Shown piece after piece: positions 45,089-53,167 of a DNA stretch of 64,000 bases (positions are counted from its first letter, which is position 1; each line of letters opens with the position of its first letter). A program made the position numbers and the translations under genes. The stretch is from Roseomonas gilardii (GTDB lineage Bacteria > Pseudomonadota > Alphaproteobacteria > Acetobacterales > Acetobacteraceae), in NCBI RefSeq assembly GCF_001941945.1, contig NZ_CP015583.1, positions 1,353,001-1,417,000 on the forward strand, in the 5' to 3' direction. The notes beneath the pieces are model-generated. The model was not told where the DNA came from, searched no databases, and saw only the letters and a list, made by a program, of their open reading frames with translations.

Positions 45089-45400
45089 ATGAGGTATCGG
45101 GGATGGACGCCACTGGCCGCACTGGCCCTCGCTCTTCTCGCTGGCTGCGGAGGCGCGCAGGGCAGCGACAGGACATCAGGGGAGGCAGGCCAGGGCGAAA
45201 GCCGATCCACGGCGGGACCTGTGGCCGGCATGCCGAATCCCGCCTCTGTCTTCTGCCGCGACCAGGGCGGCATGACGCAGTTCCAGAAGCAGGCGGATGG
45301 CGGTGTGATCGGCCTCTGCCGCTTCCCGGATGGCCGTGTCTGCGAGGAATGGTCCTTCTTCCGCAGCAAAACCTGCCTGCCGCCGCGCCAGCCCGGCTAG
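45089..45400 (+). CDS. DUF333-family lipoprotein
   Basis: Short lipoprotein of 103 residues. The lipobox LLAGC gives lipidated Cys24 after a Leu/Ala signal, followed by a Gly/Ser/Asp-rich linker. The globular part is the DUF333 (YoaF-like) domain, with GMPNPASVFCRDQGG, GGVIGLCRFPDGRVCEEWSFF and KTC at the end; its Cys residues probably pair in the periplasm. Function unknown. ATG at 45089 lies nine bases after AAGGAG. It overlaps the last four bases of the convergent gene. Confidence 0.85.
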   Translation: MRYRGWTPLAALALALLAGCGGAQGSDRTSGEAGQGESRSTAGPVAGMPNPASVFCRDQGGMTQFQKQADGGVIGLCRFPDGRVCEEWSFFRSKTCLPPRQPG

Positions 45401-45669
45401 CGGGCCGGGGCGCCCCGCTGCGAAAGGCGGGGCGCGGGGCTTTCCGTCAACCGTGCCTTTTCCGCCGCCCAGGCCTCGCGGCGCAGACGTCGGCCCTCAT
45501 CCTCGCGCTCGGCCGAATCGGTGCCAGGAGAGGGCCTGGAGCGCCCCATGCCGCGGGCATCCTCCGCGAAGAGGTTGCCGAAGCTGCGGTCGAACAGGCT
45601 GTCCAGCATCGCGGCCGCGGCGGGTGTGCCGGACGCCAGGAGCAGCGACAGGACCAGGAGGGCAGGCAT
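45397..45669 (-). CDS. Small secreted hypothetical protein
   Basis: 90-residue frame with a signal peptide MPALLVLSLLLASGTPAAAAM cleaved near residue 20, then a region DSLFDRSFGNLFAEDARG and a basic tail rich in Arg, Ala and Ser. No family recognised. The convincing signal peptide and third-position GC support it. Translation from the ATG at 45669 lacks a strong ribosome site. Convergent with the DUF333 lipoprotein. Confidence 0.55.
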   Translation of the reverse strand: MPALLVLSLLLASGTPAAAAMLDSLFDRSFGNLFAEDARGMGRSRPSPGTDSAEREDEGRRLRREAWAAEKARLTESPAPRLSQRGAPAR

Positions 45670-45865
45670 CCGGCTCGGGCCTTCATGAAGCGTGTTGGGG
45701 GATGCTGACCGCAGGGGCCGCCCCTGACGGGCCAAGCATCGCCGGCGGCAACCTTCCTCTAGCACCAGGGTGGGGGAAGGGCGACGGGGGCCTCGTACAA
45801 CTCCACGTTGCCAGTGGCCTAGTGACGGGGAGTTGCGTGGCGCCGCTGCCCCGGCGTGTCCCGCC

Positions 45866-46222
45866 CTAGCGAATCTGCTGTTGCAGCAGGGGCGTTGCCT
45901 CGGGGCCGCCTGCCTGCGGGCCGGTGCCCGGCGGGCGCTGGAGATGCGCCCCGCCCCGGACGTTGTCGGCGGGTGCCCCCTGCTGGCTGAGGTCCGGGGC
46001 GCGATCGGCCTCCAGCATCCCCGCCCGCGTCATCGCCGCCGAGCGGTTCTGCGGCGCTTCCGTCGGGGGCTGCTGGTTGAGGATGTCCTTCTGCTGCTCC
46101 CGCCGGAATTCCTGGTCCAGCTGCTGCTGGGCCTGGCGGGCGGCATCCTGCGCCCAGGCGGCACCGATCATGACGGGGCTGGCCAGGCTGGCGGCGAGAA
46201 CCGCCATGACGACGCGCTTCAT
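45866..46222 (-). CDS. Secreted Gln/Pro-rich hypothetical protein
   Basis: 118 residues with a clean Sec signal (VVMAVLAASLASPVMIGAAWAQ, cleavage after AWA). The mature part is Gln-rich (ARQAQQQLDQEFRREQQKDIL), then Pro/Gly/Gln-rich and probably disordered. No family recognised. It may be a small periplasmic or cell-surface protein. It stands alone between two minus-strand genes. Confidence 0.6.
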   Translation of the reverse strand: MKRVVMAVLAASLASPVMIGAAWAQDAARQAQQQLDQEFRREQQKDILNQQPPTEAPQNRSAAMTRAGMLEADRAPDLSQQGAPADNVRGGAHLQRPPGTGPQAGGPEATPLLQQQIR

Positions 46223-46336
46223 GGCTCGATGGTCTTCCTGTTCCGTTTCCCCAGGAACGCGGCAGGAAGCCCATCGTTCCCAGGGAGCAGCCCCCGAAGA
46301 CCTATCCGGCTGGTCCGGACCCCGTCCCGCCCAGCC

Positions 46337-47311
46337 TCAGCGGCGCGCGCCGCCGGGTTGCCAGACGGGCGGTTCGACGGAGCCCACCTGTTCCACGATG
46401 CGGCCATAGGCCTCGGGGCGGCGATGGGCAGCGAAGTTGAAGATGGTAGTGCGGCCCAGCTTGCACATGTCCAGATCGCAATCCGCCACGATCAGCTCGT
46501 CGTCCCAGGAGGTCGCCTGGGCCATGATCTCGCCCTGGGGATTGCAGATGATGGAATGGCCGAAGAGCTCGTGCCCGTCCTCCACGCCGCCCTTGGCCAC
46601 GCCGACGCCGAAGCAGGCATTCTGGTAGCAGCCGGACTGGATCGAGAGATGGCTGTGCAGCACCCGCAGGTGATGCGCCTCGAAGCCACGACGGTCCTGG
46701 TTGATGCTGGGGGTGTTGTAGCCGAGCATGACCAGCTCGACCTGCTGCAGCCCGAGCACGCGCCAGGCCTCCGGCCAGCGGCGGTCGTTGCAGATCAGCA
46801 TGCCGACATTCACCTGCTGCTCGCCGATGGGTGCGCGCGTCACCGGGAAGCCGAGGTCGCCGATCTCGAAATAGCGCTTCTCCAGGTGCTGCACCTGCCG
46901 GATCGGGTCGTATTCCTTGTGCCCGGGCAGGTGGATCTTGCGGTACTTCAGGACGATCTCGCCCGAGGGATGGACGAAGACGGCGGTGTTGAAGCGGCGC
47001 CCGTCCGGCGTCTTCTCGGCATAGCCCAGATGGAAGGCGATGCCGTATTTCCGCGCGGCCTCGAAGAGAGGCGCGGTTTCGTTGGAAGGCAGCGCCGTCT
47101 CGTACCAGTGGTCGGCATTGGCGGTGTCCTCCTCGTACCAGCGCGGGAAGAAGGTGGTCAGCGCCAGTTCGGGGAAGACGACGACCTGGGCACCGCGCTG
47201 GTGGGCACGTTCCATGAGCCGGACCATGCGGCCGACCGCGACGTCGCGGCCTTCCGCCTTCTGGATGGGGCCGAGCTGTGCGCCGGCCACGGTGATGAGT
47301 CGCTGTGTCAT
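46337..47311 (-). CDS. N-carbamoyl-D-amino-acid hydrolase (nitrilase superfamily)
   Basis: Hydrolyses N-carbamoyl-D-amino acids to the free amino acid, CO2 and ammonia. The 324 residues match the Agrobacterium enzyme in many blocks: VVFPELALTTFFPRW with catalytic Glu48, YRKIHLPGHKEY with Lys125, and ICNDRRWPE with Cys174. The shared GDLGFPV, EKRYFE and CYQNACFG-type segments place it firmly in the D-carbamoylase subgroup. The ATG at 47311 is preferred; a GTG at 47329 adds six residues. The hydantoinase-type gene about 540 bp away could supply its substrate. Confidence 0.93.
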   Translation of the reverse strand: MTQRLITVAGAQLGPIQKAEGRDVAVGRMVRLMERAHQRGAQVVVFPELALTTFFPRWYEEDTANADHWYETALPSNETAPLFEAARKYGIAFHLGYAEKTPDGRRFNTAVFVHPSGEIVLKYRKIHLPGHKEYDPIRQVQHLEKRYFEIGDLGFPVTRAPIGEQQVNVGMLICNDRRWPEAWRVLGLQQVELVMLGYNTPSINQDRRGFEAHHLRVLHSHLSIQSGCYQNACFGVGVAKGGVEDGHELFGHSIICNPQGEIMAQATSWDDELIVADCDLDMCKLGRTTIFNFAAHRRPEAYGRIVEQVGSVEPPVWQPGGARR

Positions 47312-47352
47312 GGGGGCAGGGAGGTACACCCGGTTCCGCCCCGCGCCAATGC

Positions 47353-47856
47353 TCAGGATGCGGGCGTGGGATCGTCCAGACTCAGCTTCATGCCACTATG
47401 GGTGGCAGAAAAACCCAGTTGCTCATAGAAGCGGCGTGCCTCGGCGCGGCTGGCATGGGTGGTAAGTTGCATCAGCCTGCAACCCGCCGCCCGGGCCCGG
47501 CCGATGGCGTGGCGCATCAGCGCCGTGCCCAGGCCACGCCCGCGATGGGTGGAAGCGATGCGGACGCTTTCCACCTGTGCCCGCAACCCGCCCTGGTGCG
47601 ACAGATGCGGCAGCAGCATGAATTGCAGGCAACCGACCGGCTCGCCCTCCGCATCCTCTGCCAGGATCACCGACCATCCGGGCAGGGCGGCGATGGCGGC
47701 GAAGGCCTGCTCATAGGCGGCAGAGAGCGTGGCATCGGCACCATGGGCGGCCGGTGCCTCGCGTTGCGCGCCGAAGCCATCGTCGGCCATCAGGCGCACG
47801 ATGGCAGGCAGGTCGGCGGCGGTGGCATCACGGAAACGGAGCATGGCGTGCGTCAC
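47353..47856 (-). CDS. GNAT-family N-acetyltransferase
   Basis: Acetyl-CoA-dependent N-acyltransferase of 167 residues. Motif A (Q/R-x-x-G-x-G/A) is seen as VRIASTHRGRGLGTALMRHAIGRAR near 95-119, and a C-terminal RRFYEQLGFSATHSGMKLS strand-helix is typical. The substrate is unknown. GTG at 47856 overlaps the hydantoinase stop as GTGA, though an ATG four codons later is possible. It is the middle gene of the hydantoinase > GNAT > D-carbamoylase unit. Confidence 0.88.
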   Translation of the reverse strand: MTHAMLRFRDATAADLPAIVRLMADDGFGAQREAPAAHGADATLSAAYEQAFAAIAALPGWSVILAEDAEGEPVGCLQFMLLPHLSHQGGLRAQVESVRIASTHRGRGLGTALMRHAIGRARAAGCRLMQLTTHASRAEARRFYEQLGFSATHSGMKLSLDDPTPAS

Positions 47857-49232
47857 CCTATATAGGTGTCACGGTGCTGGCGCGGCACGAAGCCTCCGGT
47901 GCCGGGCTTCGCCAGGACATTCCGTCCGTCCCAGATGCAGGCACCGCGCAGATAGGTGGCGGCGACGCGCGCCTTGACCGGGCGTCCGTCATAGGGTGAC
48001 CAGCGGGCGTCCTCCCGGTCCCGGATCTCGGCGGCATCGAAGGTGAAGTCGCCGCGCTCCATGACGCAGAGATCGGCATCCGCGCCGACGCGGATGGCAC
48101 CCTTCCTCGGGAAGAGGCCGTGGAAGCGGGCCGGGCGCTCGGCGCAGTAGAGCGCCATGAACTGCGGCGAGAGGCCGCGCTCGGCCAGCAGGGAGTACAT
48201 GACGGGCGCGAAGGACTGCATGCCGGTGAGACCGGCGCCGACGGCGAAGATGTCGCCCCGGTAGATCTTCTTCTCGCGCGGCCAGGGGGCGTGGTCGGTG
48301 GAGACATAGGCGATGCGCCCGGCCAGCAGCTCCTCCCACATGCGCTCCACCTCCTCTGCCGTGCGGAAGGGCGGGTTGCACTTGCCGAAGCCCTCCAGGC
48401 GGACGAGGTCCTCCTCGGTCATGCACAGATACTGCAGGCAGGCCTCGCCCGTGGCCTTGCCGCCGGCACGCCGGAAATCCTCCGCCATGCGGAAGCCGCG
48501 GGCGATGGAGGAATGCGCCATGTGGACATGCGCACCCGTCTCCAGCCCGATCTCGAAGATCTCGCCATCCGCCATGCTCTCGGCCAGAGGCGGACGGGTG
48601 CGGCAATGCATGATCGGGTCGGTGCGCCCCTCTGCCTTCGCCTGGGAGGTCAGGAACTCGACCATCTCCTGGTCCTCGTTGTGGACGGAGACCATCAGCC
48701 CGGTCTTCGCGATCTCCCGGAAAGCCTCGACCATGGTGATGTGGTCGATCCGGGGAAAGCGGTTCTCGTCGTACTCATAGGTCGAGAGCTTGAAGGAGCA
48801 GGCGCCCGCCTCGGCCAGGGCGGGGATCGCCTCCACCCCGCCACGCTTGCGGATGGTGCCGTACAGGGCGATGTCCACATGCGCCAGCCGCTCCACCCAC
48901 TCCACCTTCTCGCGGAAGATCTCGGCATCCGTCACCGCGCGCGGCACGTCATAGGGCATGTCCACGCAGGTGGTGACGCCGCCGGCGGCGGCCGACATGG
49001 TCGCGCCCTCGATGCCGGGAAAACCGACCGCGCTGCCGGTGTGCATGTGCCCATCCACCAGGCCCGGCAGCACGAGATCGCCGCGATGGTCGGCCACGGC
49101 GCGGGCGGCGGGCGGTTCGCCCTCACCGATTCCCGCGATGCGGCCGGCGCTGACGGCCACCCAGCCATCGGCGAGGATTCGGTCGGGAAGCACCAGCTCT
49201 CCCCGGATCAGGGAGTCGTAGGTCTGGCTCAT
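47853..49232 (-). CDS. Hydantoinase/allantoinase-type cyclic amidohydrolase
   Basis: Amidohydrolase-superfamily enzyme of 459 residues acting on a cyclic amide (hydantoin, dihydropyrimidine or allantoin). The binuclear metal site is recognised by DGHMHTG (His62, His64), the carboxylated Lys148 in CSFKLSTYEYD, His in VSVHNED and HMAHSS, and Asp in VSTDHAPW. The overall profile fits dihydroorotase-like hydantoinases and allantoinase; I cannot separate them. The N-carbamoyl-D-amino-acid hydrolase downstream makes D-hydantoinase activity the best guess. Translation starts with ATG at 49232. Confidence 0.88.
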   Translation of the reverse strand: MSQTYDSLIRGELVLPDRILADGWVAVSAGRIAGIGEGEPPAARAVADHRGDLVLPGLVDGHMHTGSAVGFPGIEGATMSAAAGGVTTCVDMPYDVPRAVTDAEIFREKVEWVERLAHVDIALYGTIRKRGGVEAIPALAEAGACSFKLSTYEYDENRFPRIDHITMVEAFREIAKTGLMVSVHNEDQEMVEFLTSQAKAEGRTDPIMHCRTRPPLAESMADGEIFEIGLETGAHVHMAHSSIARGFRMAEDFRRAGGKATGEACLQYLCMTEEDLVRLEGFGKCNPPFRTAEEVERMWEELLAGRIAYVSTDHAPWPREKKIYRGDIFAVGAGLTGMQSFAPVMYSLLAERGLSPQFMALYCAERPARFHGLFPRKGAIRVGADADLCVMERGDFTFDAAEIRDREDARWSPYDGRPVKARVAATYLRGACIWDGRNVLAKPGTGGFVPRQHRDTYIG

Positions 49233-50030
49233 CGGGGCTGCCTCACGGTTGATCGCGTCATCGTGTCTGCGGATGGGCGCGACGCTAGACCCGTTGCGTC
49301 GGAAGCGCGAGGGTGGCGCGAGACAGGAGGGACCGGGCGGATGCCGGTACCGCCCCGGCATGGCGGCGGGGCAGGGCAGCCGGCTGCCGCACGTCGCCGA
49401 CGGAACGGCGACATCCCTGTCCTGCAAAGGCCGGACGTGAAAGCGCGAATGCCTGCCCGGCCATGGCGAAGCCCCGGAACGGAGGATCGCCGGAACGTGG
49501 AGCCGACAGCCTGTCGCGGAAGATGCACCCCCGGCGACGATGGCGCGAAGCGCGGCAACGTGGCGGTGATCGTATCCACGCCGTGCATCCGGCGACATGC
49601 AGCGGAGCGCGCAGGACAGAGGTGGCACGCGTTTTCGTTGACAAGCATCGGGTGCATCCCGATAGCGTGCGTCACGCGCCATGATTCGCGCGATTCGTTT
49701 GAAGCGACGCACGGCTGGGTGTCGGATGCGGCTTCGGCGAAAAGCCTCAGCAGGTGGTGTCGCGGAACGAGGAACGGTTCGGAACCAGGAGCCAGCATGG
49801 AAGCTGGTCAGGCATCCCACAGCCGGGCGGTTGTCCCTGGTGGACAGGTTCGGGATGCGTTGTCCGGATGCGACCCCGGTGTCCGGGACGATCCGCCGGA
49901 CAGGCCCGGCGACGTTCGGACCGGCACTTCAAGACATTCCTTTCGCGCGTGTTGCAGCCGGGGACGGCATGACGCGTTGCCGTTCCGGGCAAACAGACGA
50001 CATCCTTCAGAATCGAGCAGGAGACCAGTC
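49233..50030. other. 798-bp intergenic region without a supported gene
   Basis: Six frames give only Arg/Pro-rich or His/Cys-rich translations with no start site, signal or motif I trust. It contains a sigma-70-like promoter with an internal palindrome (49638-49666) that could serve the histone-like gene. Third-position bias is absent. A leader RNA or a small regulatory RNA is possible but I see no structural signature. Confidence 0.4.
49638..49666 (+). promoter_or_regulatory. Sigma-70-like promoter with palindromic spacer
   Basis: A consensus -35 TTGACA is followed, after 17 bases, by GATAGC as a weak -10. The spacer and -10 contain a perfect inverted repeat ATCGGG-TGCAT-CCCGAT (49647-49663), a plausible repressor site. 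It points toward the histone-H1-like gene about 365 bp downstream, so that gene would have a long 5' leader. Confidence 0.4.
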
Positions 50031-50909
50031 ATGAGTGAAGAAACCGGCGAGAAGGCCCCGCGGGCCCAGGCCATGGCGGTGAGCACCACCCGTCGCAGCA
50101 GCACCAGCGCGCGCCGTGGCACCACCACCACCCGCAAGGCCCCGGCCGCGGCGAAGAAGCCCGCCGCGAAGAAGGCGGCAACCACCCGCACGGCCGCAGC
50201 CAAGAAGCCGGCCGCGAAGAAGGCGACGGCGACCCGGGCGGCCAGCACGCGCACGGCCACGGCGAAGAAGCCCGCCGCGAAGAAGGCGACGGCGGCGACC
50301 CGCCGCACGGCGACCACGCGTACGGCCACGGCGAAGAAGCCCGCCGCGCGGAAGACGGCGACCGCCGCCCGCACCACGACGGCGCGCAAGCCCGCCGCGA
50401 AGAAGGCGACGACGGCGACCCGTCGCACGGCGACCACGCGCACCGCCGCGGCGAAGCCGGCCGCGAAGAAGGCGACGACGACCCGCCGCGCCGCCGCCAC
50501 GCGCACGACCACGGCGAAGAAGCCCGCCGCGCGGAAGACGACCACCGCCGCCCGCAAGGCGCCGGCCCGCACCGCCGCCAAGCCCGCCGCGCCGAAGCGC
50601 GCCGCCACCGCCCGCAAGGCCACGACGCGCAGCGCCGCCAAGCCCACCACGCGACGCGTCGCCACGGCCCGCAAGCCGGCGACCCGCACGGCGGCGCCGA
50701 AGCCCGCCACGACGCGCGGCACGTCCCGCAAGCCCGCCGCCGCCAAGCCGGCCGCGACCGCGTCCAGCACGCGCTCCGAGGCCGCGAAGAAGGCCGCCGT
50801 GACGCGTGCGCGCCGCAAGGCCGAGGCCGCCTCGATCGTGACGACGCCGGAGCCGGTGATGGATCTGCCGCCCGTGGTCGCCAATGACGGCGAACCGCAG
50901 GAGGATTGA
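50031..50909 (+). CDS. Histone-H1-like Lys/Ala/Pro/Thr-repeat protein
   Basis: A highly basic 292-residue protein made almost wholly of Lys, Ala, Arg, Thr and Pro. The unit KPAAKKA recurs five times and KPAARKT twice, separated by Thr/Arg-rich spacers such as TATRRTATTRT, resembling the C-terminal tail of histone H1 and bacterial homologues such as AlgP or Hc1-like proteins. Only the first ~20 and last ~35 residues are different. Probably disordered and DNA-binding. ATG with AGGAG at an eight-base spacing. The DNA is a matching array of degenerate repeats, prone to slippage. Confidence 0.85.
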   Translation: MSEETGEKAPRAQAMAVSTTRRSSTSARRGTTTTRKAPAAAKKPAAKKAATTRTAAAKKPAAKKATATRAASTRTATAKKPAAKKATAATRRTATTRTATAKKPAARKTATAARTTTARKPAAKKATTATRRTATTRTAAAKPAAKKATTTRRAAATRTTTAKKPAARKTTTAARKAPARTAAKPAAPKRAATARKATTRSAAKPTTRRVATARKPATRTAAPKPATTRGTSRKPAAAKPAATASSTRSEAAKKAAVTRARRKAEAASIVTTPEPVMDLPPVVANDGEPQED

Positions 50910-50966
50910 GGCGGATCGCCTGACGGACGGGACCTGCCCTTCCGGGCGGCCCCGTTCCGGAGGTCC

Positions 50967-51006
50967 GTGAAAAGGGGCGCCACGGCGACGCGGCGCCCCT
51001 TTTCAC
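50967..51006. terminator. Strong bidirectional terminator between histone-like gene and otnK
   Basis: A perfect 15-bp stem GTGAAAAGGGGCGCC/GGCGCCCCTTTTCAC with a 10-base loop. It has A-runs before and T-runs after the GC core in both directions. It lies one base from the stop codon of the convergent otnK gene and about 58 bp after the histone-like gene. Confidence 0.85.
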
Positions 51007-51007
51007 G

Positions 51008-52267
51008 TCAGGTCATATCCTCGAAGGCGCGCAGGAACATGTCGCGCCCGCCGAAATTGCCGGATTTCAGCGCGAGGTGCAGCCCGGGCGGATCGGCGAA
51101 GGTCCAGGGCACGCCAGGCGCGATCTCGCCACCGATGCGCAGGCTTCGCACGCCCAGCCGCTGCACCACGGCCCCCGAGCTTTCCCCGCCTGCCACGAGG
51201 AGCCGGCCGACGCCGCGTTCCGCCAGCCCCGCCGCGATCGCGGCCAGCGCTTCCTCCACCATCGCGCCTGCCGCCTCGCGTCCCAGGCGCCGCTGCAGCA
51301 GCGCCACGCGATCGGGCATGGCGGAGGTGGCGATCACCACCGGACGGTCTTCCCGCAGCTTGCCATCCACCCATCCCAGCGCGGCGGCGACCATCGCCGG
51401 ACCGTCCTGCGTCAGCGGGTCGAGTTCCAGCACGGGCAGATGGTCACGCGCGAAGCCGATCTGCCCCAGCGTGGCGCGGGAGCAGGACCCCGCCAGCACG
51501 GCGCCATGCCCCCGCATGGGCGGCAGCACATCGGCATCGTCGCGGGATGGCAGCAGCCCGGCGCGGCGGAAATTCTCCGGCAGGCCCATGGCGATGCCGG
51601 AGCCGCCGACGAGCAGCGGATGCGCCGCCGCGGCCTCGCCGATCGCCACCAGATGCGCGTCGGTCAGCGCGTCGAGGATGGCATAGCGCCGGCCGGATTC
51701 CGCGAGGCGCGTCATGGCCTGGCGGATCGCCCCCGCACCCCGTTCCACCGTGCCGAAGCCCACCAGCCCGACGCCGCCATCCGTCTGGCGCGACAGCACG
51801 CGCACCAGGTCGGGGTCGCACATCGGGGTCAGGGGATGGTCCTGCATCCCGCTCTCGCTCAGCAGCCGGCTGCCGACGAAAAGATGCCCCTGGTACACGG
51901 TGCGGCCATTCGCCGGAAACGCCGGGCAGGCGAGCGCGAAGCCCGCCTGCAGACGGCGCAGCAGCGCATCCGCCACCGGGCCGATATTGCCCGCGTCGGT
52001 GCTGTCGAAGGTGGAGCAGACCTTGAACAGGATCTGGCGCGCCCCCGCCGCCAGCAGGGCCTCCAGCGCCGCCAGGGACCGCGCCACCGCCTCCGGCGCG
52101 GGGATGGTGTGGGACTTCAGCGCCACCACCACGGCATCGGCTTCGGGGAGCGGCCCGTCCGGCACACCGATCACCTGGATCGTGCGCATGCCATGGCGCA
52201 CCAGCATGGAGGCGAGGTCGGTCGCCCCGGTGAAATCATCCGCGATGCAGCCCAGAAGAAGGGGCAT
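51008..52267 (-). CDS. otnK: Four-carbon acid sugar kinase family protein (OtnK-like)
   Basis: Predicted 3-oxo-tetronate 4-kinase of the DUF1537 family, 419 residues. The N-terminal domain opens LLLGCIADDFTGATDLASML. The central VYQGHLFVG, HPLTPMCDPDL and VGGSGIAMGLP motifs and the C-terminal GGESSGAVVQRLGV nucleotide-binding loop are diagnostic. OtnK normally works with OtnC and OtnI in tetronate catabolism, but none is in the window. It lies 33 bp downstream of the methyltransferase gene on the same strand and could be the last member of that operon, with a repurposed substrate. Confidence 0.9.
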   Translation of the reverse strand: MPLLLGCIADDFTGATDLASMLVRHGMRTIQVIGVPDGPLPEADAVVVALKSHTIPAPEAVARSLAALEALLAAGARQILFKVCSTFDSTDAGNIGPVADALLRRLQAGFALACPAFPANGRTVYQGHLFVGSRLLSESGMQDHPLTPMCDPDLVRVLSRQTDGGVGLVGFGTVERGAGAIRQAMTRLAESGRRYAILDALTDAHLVAIGEAAAAHPLLVGGSGIAMGLPENFRRAGLLPSRDDADVLPPMRGHGAVLAGSCSRATLGQIGFARDHLPVLELDPLTQDGPAMVAAALGWVDGKLREDRPVVIATSAMPDRVALLQRRLGREAAGAMVEEALAAIAAGLAERGVGRLLVAGGESSGAVVQRLGVRSLRIGGEIAPGVPWTFADPPGLHLALKSGNFGGRDMFLRAFEDMT

Positions 52268-52300
52268 GGTGCAGTCTCCTCGGTGCGAGGGGGCGTTGGA

Positions 52301-53167
52301 TCAGCCCGCGGCAGGAAGCGCCAGCAGGTCGCGATGCCCGATCACTGCCCGCAGGCGGTTCTGTCGCCACTGACGGCTGCGGGCCTCGGTCCAGGCCTCG
52401 ATGCGGCGCGGCTGCCGCAGATGGGCGCTCGCCGCATCGGCATGGCCGAGCACCAGCTCCAGCAGCAACTCGCGATGGCGGCGCGGCCCGAGCTCCCAGG
52501 CCGACCCCGCCTGCTCCACCGAGAAGCCGCGCGCGGCGAAGGCACGTGCCGCCGCCGCCGGGGCGCCACCGCCCAGGGCTGGTCCGTCGAAGCCCTTGTC
52601 GCGCCGCTGGTCGCGGCGGAAGGCCTGCGCCACCACGCCGTCGAGCGGATGCGGCGGCAGGAAGCGGTCGCGCCCGTCCACGGTCATGGAGGCATAGAAG
52701 GGGCATTCGACCACATCGGCCAGATCCTCCAGCCAGTCCTCGGACACGAGGTCCAGCAGGGCGGAACAGACCACCGCATCGGCGCCACGCTTCGGCAGCC
52801 AGTCCGGCGCGTCGGCGAGATCGGCGATCAGCCCTTCCACCCGCCAGGCACCCTCGGGCGCATGGACCAGCAGGGTCCGCTTGTTCGGCGCGCTCACCGT
52901 CAGGCCGATGCTGTCCGCGCGGCGGGCGATGGTGTCGAAGGCCTCCTCCACCAGCGCGGCGTCGCTGTCCACCAGCGTCCAGGCCTGCGCGCCGCCGATC
53001 CTGGGGGCGAGCCAGCGGAACAGGCTGCCGGTGCCCGCGCCGAGATCGACCAGATGCGGGCGCTTCGGCAGCAGGGAGACGAGGCGTTCCGCCAGCGCGG
53101 GATCGCGCGCGAAGGCGTCGGCGGGCTCGCGCAGCGCCAGCCAGGTGGCGTCGAAGCTCTCGCTCAC
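52301..53167 (-). CDS. Class I SAM-dependent methyltransferase
   Basis: Methyltransferase of 288 residues. The SAM motif I is HLVDLGAGTGSLFRWLAP (about 38-55), followed by the acidic TLVDSDAALV and the post-motif AVVCSALLDLVSEDWLEDL, typical of small-molecule methyltransferases. Later residues FYASMTVDGRDRFLPPHPLD form a substrate cap. Its ATG overlaps the stop of the glycosyltransferase gene by four bases, so it is co-translated with the pterin-synthase-like and glycosyltransferase genes. O- or N-methylation of a glycosylated product is a reasonable inference. Confidence 0.88.
   Translation of the reverse strand: MSESFDATWLALREPADAFARDPALAERLVSLLPKRPHLVDLGAGTGSLFRWLAPRIGGAQAWTLVDSDAALVEEAFDTIARRADSIGLTVSAPNKRTLLVHAPEGAWRVEGLIADLADAPDWLPKRGADAVVCSALLDLVSEDWLEDLADVVECPFYASMTVDGRDRFLPPHPLDGVVAQAFRRDQRRDKGFDGPALGGGAPAAAARAFAARGFSVEQAGSAWELGPRRHRELLLELVLGHADAASAHLRQPRRIEAWTEARSRQWRQNRLRAVIGHRDLLALPAAG

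Noticed and set aside
49233-49798. A 189-codon minus-strand frame upstream of the hydantoinase gene
   Set aside because: It is Cys/Arg/Pro-rich without motif, signal or ribosome site and lacks the third-position bias of its neighbours.
48120-50909. A very long plus-strand reading frame running into the histone-like gene
   Set aside because: Its first two-thirds read antisense to the hydantoinase gene and through the non-coding gap, with Arg/His/Gly-rich shadow sequence. The real gene starts at the ATG at 50031 with its own ribosome site.
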